In this document: piece after piece, positions 44,221 to 52,448 of the stretch
Layout of the letters: each line of letters starts with the position of its first letter
Numbering within the stretch: position 1 is the stretch's first letter
Assembly: GCA_937127125.1 (NCBI GenBank)
Contig: CAKZLO010000020.1
Location: forward strand, 1-64,000
Direction: 5' to 3'
DNA length: 64,000 bases
DNA from: an uncultured Ardenticatenia bacterium
GTDB lineage: Bacteria > Chloroflexota > Anaerolineae > 4572-78 > NAK82
Notes under the pieces: model-generated
What the model was told of the DNA's origin: nothing
Seen by the model: only the letters and a program-made list of their open reading frames with translations
The model's database searches: none
Position numbers and translations under genes: made by a program

Positions 44221-44304
44221 CACGCGGACATGCCGTTTCGCCGTCCCCCACCCGCATCACTGACGGCAACAATGTCCCTAGTCAGTCTGGCCCGCAACGA
44301 GGGA

Positions 44305-45192
44305 TCAGAACTTCAGCGCACCTTCCTGCAAGCCCTTCATGTACCAGCGCTGTGCGATAGCAAAAGCGGTGATGCCAGGCGTGATGGCCATCACGTACAC
44401 GGCCGCTAGAGCTGGCCATGCCCACTCACCAAAGCCACCCATAGCAGTCGCGAGCGCCACAGGCAGGGTGCGCATAGCCTGGTCGTTGGTGAGAGTGTAA
44501 GCGAGCAGAAACTCTCCCCACGCGGTAACGAAATTGATGATCAACAACACCACCAGCCCGTTGGCAATAAGTGGCAGCATTACCATCCACAAAATGCGCC
44601 AGGAACTGGCCCCGTCGATTCTGGCCGCATCGAGGATCTCGGGTGAGATCTGTTCGAAAATGCCTTTCATCACCAGGATGCTAAGCGCTAAGTTGAGCGT
44701 CACATAGGGTAAAATGAGGCCGGGCATGGTATTGATAAGACCCAGCGAGGCCTGGATGCGAAAGATACCAATAATGGAGACCAGGCGAGTAGGGAAATAA
44801 AGCGTGCCCACCAACAATGACACCAGCAACAATTTACCGGGCAAGCGAAGATGCACAATCGCATATGCTGCTAACACAGCGCAAGCGCTAGTAATGAGCA
44901 CAGTGCTGAATGTCACAACGATACTGTTACCGAAGTTGCGCCATATGTAAGGCAGTTTTTGCAGGGCATAACCATAATGCGTGAAATCGAATTGCTTGGG
45001 CCACAAAGAGCCTGAATAGGCGTCCGGGATTGACTTGACCGACATCAAGACTACCCAGAACAATGGCAGTACGATCACTGCACAGAAGAAAATTAACGTG
45101 GCATGTAACAGGATGGTTGACCAGTGGAGACCCTTCTTCGATGGATGGGTCGCTATGCGCGCAGAATCAATTGACTTGGCGGAAACAGCCAT
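44305..45192 (-). CDS. Carbohydrate ABC transporter permease, MalG type
   Basis: Membrane subunit of the second complete sugar importer (295 aa; six helices). A 25-residue hydrophilic N-terminus is followed by ILLHATLIFFCAVIVLPLFWVVLMS. The EAA loop is PEILDAARIDGASSWRILW, and the tail QRWYMKGLQEGALKF is typical. ATG 45192 is chosen because GAGGAG lies 9 nt upstream; GTG 45213 would overlap the end of the preceding gene. It is the last gene of the three-gene operon 47709 to 44305; no ATPase gene is included. Confidence 0.92.
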   Translation of the reverse strand: MAVSAKSIDSARIATHPSKKGLHWSTILLHATLIFFCAVIVLPLFWVVLMSVKSIPDAYSGSLWPKQFDFTHYGYALQKLPYIWRNFGNSIVVTFSTVLITSACAVLAAYAIVHLRLPGKLLLVSLLVGTLYFPTRLVSIIGIFRIQASLGLINTMPGLILPYVTLNLALSILVMKGIFEQISPEILDAARIDGASSWRILWMVMLPLIANGLVVLLIINFVTAWGEFLLAYTLTNDQAMRTLPVALATAMGGFGEWAWPALAAVYVMAITPGITAFAIAQRWYMKGLQEGALKF

Positions 45193-45205
45193 TTCTGCAT
45201 ACTCC

Positions 45206-46147
45206 TCAGTCACGATCTCGGAACACGTAGAATAGCAATCCTACCACCACGAGCATCGCTGCTGCGCCGATCCAACCGATAGCAGCAGCATAGCCCTGGA
45301 ACCAGTTACCAATGTTAAAGGCCAAATGCCACATGTATACAGTCCACGTGTAGGTCGGCAACGCCCGGTTGAACCCTCCCATGATGATATACTCATCGAT
45401 CACAGCCATTGCCGTACCGAACCGCAGAACCACAAGGACAACGAAGATGGGCCGCAGCCGCGGCAGCGTGACATTCCAAAACATCTGCCATTCATTGGCA
45501 CCGTCCACTTTGGCTGCTTCAAAGAGCTCTTTAGGAATGGCGGCCAAGCCGGCCAAGAAGAACATCGTGTGATAGCCTAGTCCCCACCACCATTCCACGA
45601 ACGCAATGGCAGGAATAGTGAGCGGCGAGTTGCCCAGCCATTGCGGCGCGTTGCGATAGGTAAATAAATTCAGGTAATTGACCAAGATGGTGTTGATGGG
45701 GCCTACCTCAAAATCATACATCCAACGCCACAGGACGAAGATCATCGGCCCGGGGATCACCGCAGGAATAAGCAGAATGACGCGATAAAGGCTGGCCAAC
45801 GCCGGATTCGTTACACGGTCCACCAGAATGGCCACAAAGAGCGGGATGAAAATCACCCCCGGGAGGAAAATGCTGGTGAAATAAAGGGCACGCAACAATC
45901 CCTTATGTACAAGGGGATCCTGAAGCGCATTGATAAAGTTGGTGAGCCCAGTGAACCGCATCGGTTCGCTGCTGAGGAATTTATAATCAGTGAAGGATAT
46001 GACAATGACTTCAATGATTGGGTATAGCATGTACATGCAAAAGAAGAAAAGCGCCGGGAGCACGTACAGCCAATTTACACCGTCGCGCAACCCATACAAA
46101 CGCGAACGGCGATGTGCAATTGGTTTGCTGATAGCTGTAGATGCCAT
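45206..46147 (-). CDS. Carbohydrate ABC transporter permease, MalF type
   Basis: Partner permease (313 aa). ATG 46147 follows AAGGAG and opens with a basic stretch (AHRRSRLYGLRDGVNW) before the first helix (LYVLPALFFFCMYMLYPIIEV). The EAA loop reads KELFEAAKVDGANEWQMFW. Near the end, the LTLGGP-type motif is replaced by IDEYIIMGGFNRALPTYTW. The 3' end overlaps the ribosome site of the MalG-type gene. Upstream there is a strong hairpin separating it from the binding-protein gene, as in the first sugar operon. Confidence 0.92.
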   Translation of the reverse strand: MASTAISKPIAHRRSRLYGLRDGVNWLYVLPALFFFCMYMLYPIIEVIVISFTDYKFLSSEPMRFTGLTNFINALQDPLVHKGLLRALYFTSIFLPGVIFIPLFVAILVDRVTNPALASLYRVILLIPAVIPGPMIFVLWRWMYDFEVGPINTILVNYLNLFTYRNAPQWLGNSPLTIPAIAFVEWWWGLGYHTMFFLAGLAAIPKELFEAAKVDGANEWQMFWNVTLPRLRPIFVVLVVLRFGTAMAVIDEYIIMGGFNRALPTYTWTVYMWHLAFNIGNWFQGYAAAIGWIGAAAMLVVVGLLFYVFRDRD

Positions 46148-46219
46148 GTGCACTCCTTGTTGGGTTAACCGGAGCTGGCTAGAGCCATCTCTCAAGGGAT
46201 TCAGAGGACTGAACAAAGT

Positions 46220-46243
46220 GGGGTGGTGCCGCAGCACCACCCC
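46220..46243 (-). terminator. Hairpin between binding-protein gene and permeases
   Basis: GGGGTGGTGC 46220-46229 pairs with GCACCACCCC 46234-46243 around a 4-nt loop. On the minus strand it is followed by ACTTTGTTC, a weak T-run, which suits a partial terminator or an mRNA-stabilising end. Confidence 0.65.
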
Positions 46244-46299
46244 GGCACGTCTTCTACACTACCTAGCCCGTGAATGACCCACATGTCTCGCTCAGACGA

Positions 46300-47709
46300 C
46301 TACAGGTCGCCGACCTTCTTCATCTCAGCGACAACGGCATCCTTGGCCTCTTGCATCGCCTTCTTGGGATCGGGCTCCTCACCAGTGAGATATTTCTCCC
46401 AGTAAGGCTGGCCAATGATGAACTGCTGCAGCCCGTACTTGTGGTTGGGAATCGCCTTGGCTACCTTCAGCTGGTCAAGTACTAAGAAGGCCCATGGGTT
46501 CGCTTGCAACCAGTCGGGATTTTCCTTCTTCATCTGATCCCAAATTGACTGGAATGGAGGTAGCTGACCAGGGTGGTGACCAGAGGGGACGCCAGAGATT
46601 GAGTCTTTCCAGATGGCCATATTGTAAGTCAGCGCTTTCATGTACTCGACAGCCTTTTCCTTGTTCTGGCCATACTTGAAGAGGCAAGCACCAGTGGTCC
46701 AGAAGACAGTCGCCCCCTCACCGCCACTGGGCAGTGCCGCCAGACGCAAGGCTGAGGGATCGGGCCACTTCCTCGCATAGCGGAGTGGAGCATTCTGATA
46801 CTTGACATAGTAAGCCACCCGCTGAGCACCGAACGCTACTTCATCCGGTGTCAGATTCACGCCACCATCCGTCGTCCCGGGCTGCAGCGCGTTGGCCGAT
46901 GAGAGCTCCAGCATCCGCTTCATAATCTCCAGCGCCTGCAAGGCTGGCTCGCTGGTGAAGTCGTAGAGCGGCACACCACTGGGATCACCCTCCAGCATAT
47001 AGTAGCAGTTCGTGCTGATGCTATGGGTGATCGGCGCCAGCGAACGCCAGCCGTGCGCATCGAAGGTGCAGCCATATGGGGCCGCGCCGCTGTCCACTAC
47101 CTGCTTGGAGTTGGCCAAATACTCGTCCCAGTTGGCAGGTGCCTTATCCTCAATACCTGCCTTGCTCGTGATCGAGTTGTTCCAGGCCTGCACGATCACG
47201 TCAATCAGGAAGGGCCATGAGTACAGCTTGCCATCCACCGTGCACTCTTCACGGATGGAGGGGATCAAATCATCCAGAACTTCTTTCGGGATATAAGGAT
47301 CCCAAGGCTCGATAACGCCCGCCTTGACCAAGCCAGCCATCTCGACGAAGGGGGTCATACCGACATAGACATCCCATGTGCTCTGCCCCATCTTGGCCTC
47401 GGCAACGAAGCGGGCCACATCGAAGCCCTCCACCGGTGCAATCTGAGAGTTCACGCCACCGGGGAATTTGGCATCGACCTCATCCTTGATGAGCGGATGG
47501 ATGCTTACGATCCATTCATAGAAGGTGGGGGTCAGGGGGCGGCCCTCCTGAGCGAACGCGAGACCGCCGAAACCGCTCGCAGGAGACAATACTTTCACTC
47601 CGCCGGCAGCTAGACCAGCTGCCATCATATTGATCAGAAACTGACGGCGAGTGAGACGACCGTTGCGAAGCTGGTTCAACAAAGCGTTTTCAGTTTTCTT
47701 GCTACTCAT
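46300..47709 (-). CDS. Tat-exported sugar-binding protein of ABC importer
   Basis: A 469-aa family 1 solute-binding protein. The signal peptide has a twin-arginine motif, LTRRQFLINMMAAGLAAGG, with a likely cut near AFA-QE, so it is probably exported folded, unlike the Sec-type binding protein at 2306-3589. The mature part shows the usual two-lobe pattern (GFDVARFVAEAKMGQSTWDVYVGMTPF; AWNNSITSKAG; FWTTGACLFKYGQNKEKAVEYMKAL). GAGGAGG precedes ATG 47709. A palindrome and a distant strong promoter lie upstream. The ligand is unknown. Confidence 0.92.
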   Translation of the reverse strand: MSSKKTENALLNQLRNGRLTRRQFLINMMAAGLAAGGVKVLSPASGFGGLAFAQEGRPLTPTFYEWIVSIHPLIKDEVDAKFPGGVNSQIAPVEGFDVARFVAEAKMGQSTWDVYVGMTPFVEMAGLVKAGVIEPWDPYIPKEVLDDLIPSIREECTVDGKLYSWPFLIDVIVQAWNNSITSKAGIEDKAPANWDEYLANSKQVVDSGAAPYGCTFDAHGWRSLAPITHSISTNCYYMLEGDPSGVPLYDFTSEPALQALEIMKRMLELSSANALQPGTTDGGVNLTPDEVAFGAQRVAYYVKYQNAPLRYARKWPDPSALRLAALPSGGEGATVFWTTGACLFKYGQNKEKAVEYMKALTYNMAIWKDSISGVPSGHHPGQLPPFQSIWDQMKKENPDWLQANPWAFLVLDQLKVAKAIPNHKYGLQQFIIGQPYWEKYLTGEEPDPKKAMQEAKDAVVAEMKKVGDL

Positions 47710-47754
47710 AGCATTTCCCTCCTCTTTGATATGGCCAAACGCTGATTTTTTACT

Positions 47755-47768
47755 GTACCTTATGGTAC
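47755..47768 (-). promoter_or_regulatory. Small palindrome upstream of the binding-protein gene
   Basis: GTACC 47755-47759 and GGTAC 47764-47768 form a 5-4-5 inverted repeat about 46 nt before ATG 47709. It could be an operator or a local promoter feature. Confidence 0.35.
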
Positions 47769-47815
47769 AAACCTAATAATGGAAACATACTTAAGCGCTC
47801 ACCACCTGCCGTGTC

Positions 47816-48137
47816 CTAGCCAATATCATCGATCCCAATGGTGATGTCGACATGGATCATCTCGGGGGAAGCGCTTCGAACACGCACACAAGAAAATACA
47901 TCCGCAGAAATGAGCCCAGCTTTGGCCGCGGGGTCAAATTGGGCAACATTGCAGAATGAAGGAAGTATAGAGAGGAACTGCTGGCACGACGTTGTAGCTC
48001 CTGTGTCTAGATAACTTTTGTGGTGTGGAGCACGGCACACCTTTGGGCGTATGGAAAAAGTTCTCAGATCGTCACCAACACCACTGCGTGTCATTGCCTC
48101 ACCGCAAGCTCTCAGACCCTTGCTGTTTCTTCATACA
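47816..48137 (-). other. Long untranslated leader of the second sugar operon
   Basis: From the predicted start near 48131 to ATG 47709 there are about 420 nt with no convincing gene. A 92-codon frame (48094 to 47816) runs in the same direction, with a weak GAGG close to its ATG, but shows no recognisable domain or natural codon pattern. The leader may hold a regulatory RNA or simply be spacer. Confidence 0.4.
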
Positions 48138-48166
48138 ATGATACTTCAAAGTTCTCGTTTTGTCAA
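48138..48166 (-). promoter_or_regulatory. Strong promoter of the second sugar ABC operon
   Basis: On the minus strand TTGACA (48166-48161), a 17-nt spacer and TATCAT (48143-48138). It lies just past the 3' end of the UroD-like gene and points to the binding-protein gene. Confidence 0.75.
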
Positions 48167-48195
48167 TATTGATTGTTACAGTTAGAAAAAAAGTG

Positions 48196-49308
48196 CTATC
48201 GGTAGGAAGCCTCCGTGATCGTTCTCACCATAGCCCAGAAATTCTCCATCGGGGTGTCCAGTTGGACGTGGTGAGTGGGGCCGATGATCAGTCCACCGTC
48301 AGCTCCCACTGTGCGCAGCCGTTCGAGCACCTCATTGGCAACCTCTTCCGGACTACCAAAGGGCAACGTATGCTGTTCATCTACCGTTCCCCAGAAACAG
48401 AGGTTTTTGCCGAATTTCCGTTTTACCTCGGCTGGATTCATGCTGGCCGGTTGGATCGGGTTCAGCACGTCCACCCCGATCTCAATCAGCTCGGGAATAA
48501 TGGGCCAAATGTAACCGTCGGAGTGATACGCCACCTTCAGTTGGGGGTTGATCTCCTTAATGGTAGCAATAAAATTGGCGAGGCGCGGTTTCAGGAGACG
48601 TCGCCAAGTTGCGGGTGACATCAGCATAGTATGTTGTGCCCCCACATCGTCGCCGACCCAGATCATGTCCACTCCCATCTCAACCAGCCTCTTGGCTGCG
48701 GCTAAATGATAACGATACGGAATGTCCAGGATCACCTCCGCCAGATCAGGGTTTGTCACCAAGTCGACCATCATCTGTTCATAACCGCGCAAAGCCCAGG
48801 CAGTCTCCCAGATCGTGCATACTGTCACACCAACAACCCAGTACTCGTCCTTGAACTGTTCAATCGTCCAGGCAGCATCCTGGTAAAGCTCAGGACGGTT
48901 GGGGTCAGGAGCGCGATAAGAGCCGAGCGCCGCCTCGTCAGCCAGAGGATGTCCCACCATTTCCGTGTAGTGACCCGTACCAAAAGGGGTTTCATAAGGG
49001 ACAGTATGCCAAACTACCCCCCATTCATCCGTGTAGGTACCGACCGCCTGGTAATAAGAATTGGCCCAACCGACCGAAGTGAGCAGCATGTCCTCCCCCA
49101 GAGCACGCTCCAGCTCATAGGTATTGCCGCCGCCGTGGGGATTGTGTACGCGATACGTCTCGGAAAGGCTCACACGATGGTTGTGAAACATCAGCTCAGC
49201 ACGCAAGCGTTCGGCGAACTCGGGTGTGAAGCTGATTTGCATTGGGCAGCGGTCAGGTTTTTCGTGACTCAGGGCCATCAAAACACGTTCACGATGTTTC
49301 ATTATCAT
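48196..49308 (-). CDS. Uroporphyrinogen decarboxylase-family (UroD/MtaA-like) protein
   Basis: A 370-aa TIM-barrel protein of the UroD/MtaA superfamily: RERVLMALSHEKPDRCPMQ at the N-terminus, MGVDMIWVGDDVGAQHTMLMSPATWRRLLKP in the middle, then KVAYHSDGYIWPIIPELIEIGVDVLNPIQP with the metal-type His, and GTVDEQHTLPFGSPEEV. It matches the group often found in Chloroflexi and Firmicutes sugar loci rather than true HemE. ATG 49308 overlaps the stop of the upstream DNA methyltransferase (ATGA), and GGAGG sits 5 nt before it. The substrate is unknown. This is the second member of the family beside a sugar ABC operon in this window. Confidence 0.78.
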   Translation of the reverse strand: MIMKHRERVLMALSHEKPDRCPMQISFTPEFAERLRAELMFHNHRVSLSETYRVHNPHGGGNTYELERALGEDMLLTSVGWANSYYQAVGTYTDEWGVVWHTVPYETPFGTGHYTEMVGHPLADEAALGSYRAPDPNRPELYQDAAWTIEQFKDEYWVVGVTVCTIWETAWALRGYEQMMVDLVTNPDLAEVILDIPYRYHLAAAKRLVEMGVDMIWVGDDVGAQHTMLMSPATWRRLLKPRLANFIATIKEINPQLKVAYHSDGYIWPIIPELIEIGVDVLNPIQPASMNPAEVKRKFGKNLCFWGTVDEQHTLPFGSPEEVANEVLERLRTVGADGGLIIGPTHHVQLDTPMENFWAMVRTITEASYR

Positions 49309-50477
49309 CGCCTCCGAGGCTTGCCGCTATGCTTACACCTCTTACGGAACACAAACACATACTCATGCTTGAAGACGTAAAAGCCTCCCAAAAGGGCACG
49401 GTAGCGCCACAATGCCTTTTGAGTGCGCTTGGCTGTCGTCTGCTCGAAGTTCTTAACTATGATGCTCTTCAGCGTGAAGCCTGCGTTCAGCACCACTTCC
49501 ATGGCACGAAAGCCAAGCGGAATCCACTCGCCTCCAGCATATTTGTCCCCTATAACCAGCACCAGATAACGCCCTGCATCCAACACGTCAGCAGCACGAT
49601 AAACCACTTGACCTAAGCGCTCCAAAAAGTTCTCGACTGAACCAGCGTTGGAGAGATCACGCGGGTCCTCACTGAATTTGATGATGTCGAAATAGGGTGG
49701 ATGCATAATCACCAGCTGGACTGAACGCTGCCCATACTGGGCCAGCAATGCGCCGTAGTCAAGCGCGCAGCTATCGGCCGTGACCACTTCTGCTACCGTG
49801 TAATAAGGGTTAGGCTCTGCAGCAATCAGCAGACGTGCCCGTTCAGCCACTGACGGATGCAGCTCAATGCCAATCGTGTGCCGCCCTAGCCGTTTTCCCT
49901 CGATAAGGGTTGTTCCCGCGCCAGCAAAGGGGTCCAACACCCACTCCCCGCGTCGTGTGTAACGGCACATCATCTGGTAAGGGATCTGGGGGATGAAGTT
50001 GCCCCAGTAGCTGGCCGAGTGAACACCTGAGTTGTCGCGTCGCTCAATGATCCATAAGCTATCGGTGAGGATGTCGCTGTATTCTTGCCAACGGTTGAGA
50101 TTGATATCATTCACGCCATTAGTGCGCGTCTGGCTGAGGCTGCGTTCCAAGCGGGCTAGATAATAACGTGCCCGCTCCAGAGTACGGGACGCAGCCACCT
50201 GATCCAGGCGTGCCAGCAGAAAATCTGCTTCCCACCGAGGCAGATTTCCCCCGTCGGGGCGCAGGTGTTCTTTGATTTCAGCAATGGCATTTCGTACTTC
50301 GGGCATCGAAGTGAGCGTATTGAGGAACCGAATGTAAGCAACCAGCGGATCGACGGGGCGAGGATGTATAAGATCAGTCGGGCCATCTTTCAGCTGATTT
50401 GCAGAAGCTGTAACCTGTCCTGCAAGCCTTTGAGACATCTGAGATAGAAGACCCGGGGCACCCCCGCGCACTGTCAC
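49305..50477 (-). CDS. Orphan DNA methyltransferase (N4/N6 type)
   Basis: A 390-aa SAM-dependent DNA amino-methyltransferase. SAM-binding motif I (VLDPFAGAGTTLIEGKRLG) precedes the catalytic motif IV variant HPPYFD, the alpha/gamma-like order. The N-terminal 150 residues are helical and may read the DNA target. GTG 50477 overlaps the HAD gene stop as GTGA. No restriction enzyme gene is nearby, so it is an orphan enzyme, either regulatory or a phage-protection relic. Its position between a HAD phosphatase and a UroD-like gene is odd, and the GTGA/ATGA overlaps show the three are translated together. Confidence 0.82.
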   Translation of the reverse strand: MTVRGGAPGLLSQMSQRLAGQVTASANQLKDGPTDLIHPRPVDPLVAYIRFLNTLTSMPEVRNAIAEIKEHLRPDGGNLPRWEADFLLARLDQVAASRTLERARYYLARLERSLSQTRTNGVNDINLNRWQEYSDILTDSLWIIERRDNSGVHSASYWGNFIPQIPYQMMCRYTRRGEWVLDPFAGAGTTLIEGKRLGRHTIGIELHPSVAERARLLIAAEPNPYYTVAEVVTADSCALDYGALLAQYGQRSVQLVIMHPPYFDIIKFSEDPRDLSNAGSVENFLERLGQVVYRAADVLDAGRYLVLVIGDKYAGGEWIPLGFRAMEVVLNAGFTLKSIIVKNFEQTTAKRTQKALWRYRALLGGFYVFKHEYVFVFRKRCKHSGKPRRR

Positions 50478-51085
50478 GTGCCTCCGTTCAGATGACGCTG
50501 TACTTCGGCAATCACCTGGCTGGTGTTGTGGAATAACACTGCTGTTATGCCCAACCGTTGTGCACCCTCGATGTTCTCGGGGAAATCATCCACAAAGATG
50601 GCCTCATGCGGCTGCACGCTCAGTCGTTGTAACGCAATCTGGTAGATACGCGGATCAGGCTTAGCGATCCCCTCTTCCGATGAGATGATAAACTCATCCA
50701 CCACTGTATGAAGCTGGAAGTGTTCGGTGAACATTCGACGCGCGCCCGGCCAGGCATTGCTGAGAATAGCAGTCTTGTAACGCGGCCGTAGCATCCCCAG
50801 AAATTGCACCAGATCCTCATCTAAGCGGTCACCAGACCAAAAGTCGCGCCGCATTTGCTGCAACGCTATGTCATCGAGCCCATACCGTGCGGCGATGTGA
50901 GACCATACATCTCGTTGAGTGGCCTGCCCGATCATAGAACGCTGCGCAAGATCAGAGGCAAACACCAACCGATCCAATTCACCTGGAGAGAGCCCCAACC
51001 GCTGCTCCCATTTGCGTCGTCCACTGGCATCCTCGGTGCGCACCAACACACCGCCAAAGTCAAAGATGACCGCACGAATGATCAT
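50474..51085 (-). CDS. HAD-IA family hydrolase
   Basis: A 203-aa haloacid dehalogenase-superfamily phosphatase: motif I AVIFDFGGVLV, motif II AILSNAW, motif III with Lys in EEGIAKPDPRIY, motif IV IFVDDFPENIEGAQRLG. The helical cap (about 15-85) is of the C1 type. FGGVL in place of the usual DXDGTL is common in YihX/epoxide-hydrolase-N-like members. ATG 51085 has AGGTG 6 nt upstream; GTG 51094 would add three residues. It heads the overlapping unit with the DNA methyltransferase and UroD-like gene. Substrate unknown. Confidence 0.88.
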   Translation of the reverse strand: MIIRAVIFDFGGVLVRTEDASGRRKWEQRLGLSPGELDRLVFASDLAQRSMIGQATQRDVWSHIAARYGLDDIALQQMRRDFWSGDRLDEDLVQFLGMLRPRYKTAILSNAWPGARRMFTEHFQLHTVVDEFIISSEEGIAKPDPRIYQIALQRLSVQPHEAIFVDDFPENIEGAQRLGITAVLFHNTSQVIAEVQRHLNGGT

Positions 51086-51155
51086 AGCGTGCACCTAAAA
51101 AGATTTCCGTCTGCCTACAACCCAAACGACTGTCTGCTTGCGATAATAGTGCTAT

Positions 51156-51773
51156 CTACCGCATATCCATAAGGGCTCGTCGGTACAGCCTGGCTTGTTC
51201 TTCCGGCATCCGACCATTGAGCTGCACCAGAACGTTGTCCCTCACATAGACCCATGAGAAGTACTGAGGATCTCGGTCCCCCAAACTAATGTAATAATTT
51301 CTCGCCTGGTCTAGCTGGGTCTGGTCGTTGAAGCTGTAAACGCGCCCGCTACACCCTTCACACACAGAGGGTAACAGGAAACGAATTGCCTCTTCGGCTA
51401 CAAAGGGTGCCGCACCATCATCTACTGCTAGAGGTTGTGGATTCTCACATTCCAGACCGGCGTTCAAGAATGCATCCACTACCTCGGTGCTGCGCCACGT
51501 TGTCCTAACGCGAGAGGCTGTACGTGAGGAATCCTCCTGTTGGACGCTGGCCTGTGATCCAGCGTTCAACTCCTCCCATGCCACCAAACCGATGCCTGCT
51601 CCAACCAGACAACTGAGACACGAACATGCGACAACCCCAACAATCAACGCTACAGTGAGCAAACCGGTCGGACGAGGGGATGGCACCGGCGGCTCAACAT
51701 CGTACCTGTAGTCTTCCTCAGCATATTGGTAGTAGGATGAATCATAGCTCTCATCGTTCCACGTTTGACCCAC
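51156..51773 (-). CDS. Single-pass membrane protein, unknown function
   Basis: A 205-aa protein. The first 35 residues are Tyr/Glu/Pro-rich (SYYQYAEEDYRYDVEPPVPSP), then one membrane helix (about 37-66) holding a Cys cluster, ACSCLSCLVGAG, and an outer domain with three more Cys (LECENP, VCEGC) and a compact C-terminal part (SFNDQTQLDQARNYYISLG). GGAGGAG lies 6 nt before GTG 51773. Similar small proteins with a predicted 'YYxxLG' domain are often found in Chloroflexi, but I cannot name this one. Confidence 0.6.
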   Translation of the reverse strand: MGQTWNDESYDSSYYQYAEEDYRYDVEPPVPSPRPTGLLTVALIVGVVACSCLSCLVGAGIGLVAWEELNAGSQASVQQEDSSRTASRVRTTWRSTEVVDAFLNAGLECENPQPLAVDDGAAPFVAEEAIRFLLPSVCEGCSGRVYSFNDQTQLDQARNYYISLGDRDPQYFSWVYVRDNVLVQLNGRMPEEQARLYRRALMDMR

Positions 51774-51932
51774 GATCTACTCCTCCATAGGCGGGGGCGT
51801 TTATCCCAGCGAGCGTGCCTCTGACACCTGCAATTAACTAGCGCAAGTTTAGTAATTATACTGACAGTGTGCCCCCTGAACAATTTGATGGGTTTTCCCG
51901 AGGCCTTACCCCCTGATCTCAGAATTCTCTAC

Positions 51933-52448
51933 TCAAAGCGGGATAATCTGGGCTTCCAGCTGGCCATCGCGGACGACCAGCAAGCCAACTGTGTTTCGGC
52001 CACCGCTGCCCCGCGTGGCCGAGCCCGGGTTTACCATCAGGATGTCTTGGTAACTGGCGATGTGTGCTTGGTGCGTATGACCATACACGATACAGTCAGG
52101 TACCTCATTGGCAAATTCGCTGACCAAGTAGGTATGGAGAGCAGCGTAATCGATCGGTGGCGGGAGCACACGGTTGGGATTGGGGACTCGATCCCCATGA
52201 ATGAGGCCAATGCGTTTGCCCTCAACAAGAACGACCGTCTTATAGGGCAATGCAAGCCGTGTCGCTGGCGTGTCCAGATTGCCGTGCACTGCAGTCACCG
52301 GCGCGATCTCTGCCAGAGCGCTGAGAACTTCCTGGGTGACCAGATCGCCGGCATGGAGAATCATTTCCACCCCATCAAAGGCATCCAACACCGTCTGGGG
52401 CAACCGCTTATCCATAGCGTGGGTGTCACTAATGAGGCCGACTTTCAT
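51933..52448 (-). CDS. YfcE/MJ0936-like metallophosphoesterase
   Basis: A 171-aa metal-dependent phosphodiesterase with all family motifs: LISDTHA (DXH), HAGDLV (GD), VHGNLD (GNXD/E), IHGDR, YGHTHQAH (GHTH). Members cleave model phosphodiesters and some cyclic nucleotides. ATG 52448 overlaps the stop of proB (ATGA), and AGGAGAG is just upstream. Its coupling to proB is not explained by the known role of either enzyme. Confidence 0.9.
   Translation of the reverse strand: MKVGLISDTHAMDKRLPQTVLDAFDGVEMILHAGDLVTQEVLSALAEIAPVTAVHGNLDTPATRLALPYKTVVLVEGKRIGLIHGDRVPNPNRVLPPPIDYAALHTYLVSEFANEVPDCIVYGHTHQAHIASYQDILMVNPGSATRGSGGRNTVGLLVVRDGQLEAQIIPL

Noticed and set aside
47816-48094. LacI-regulator-like end (GIDDIG) in a minus-strand frame
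   Set aside because: Only about six residues agree with the LacI pattern, the frame stops too early and nothing upstream fits a regulator.
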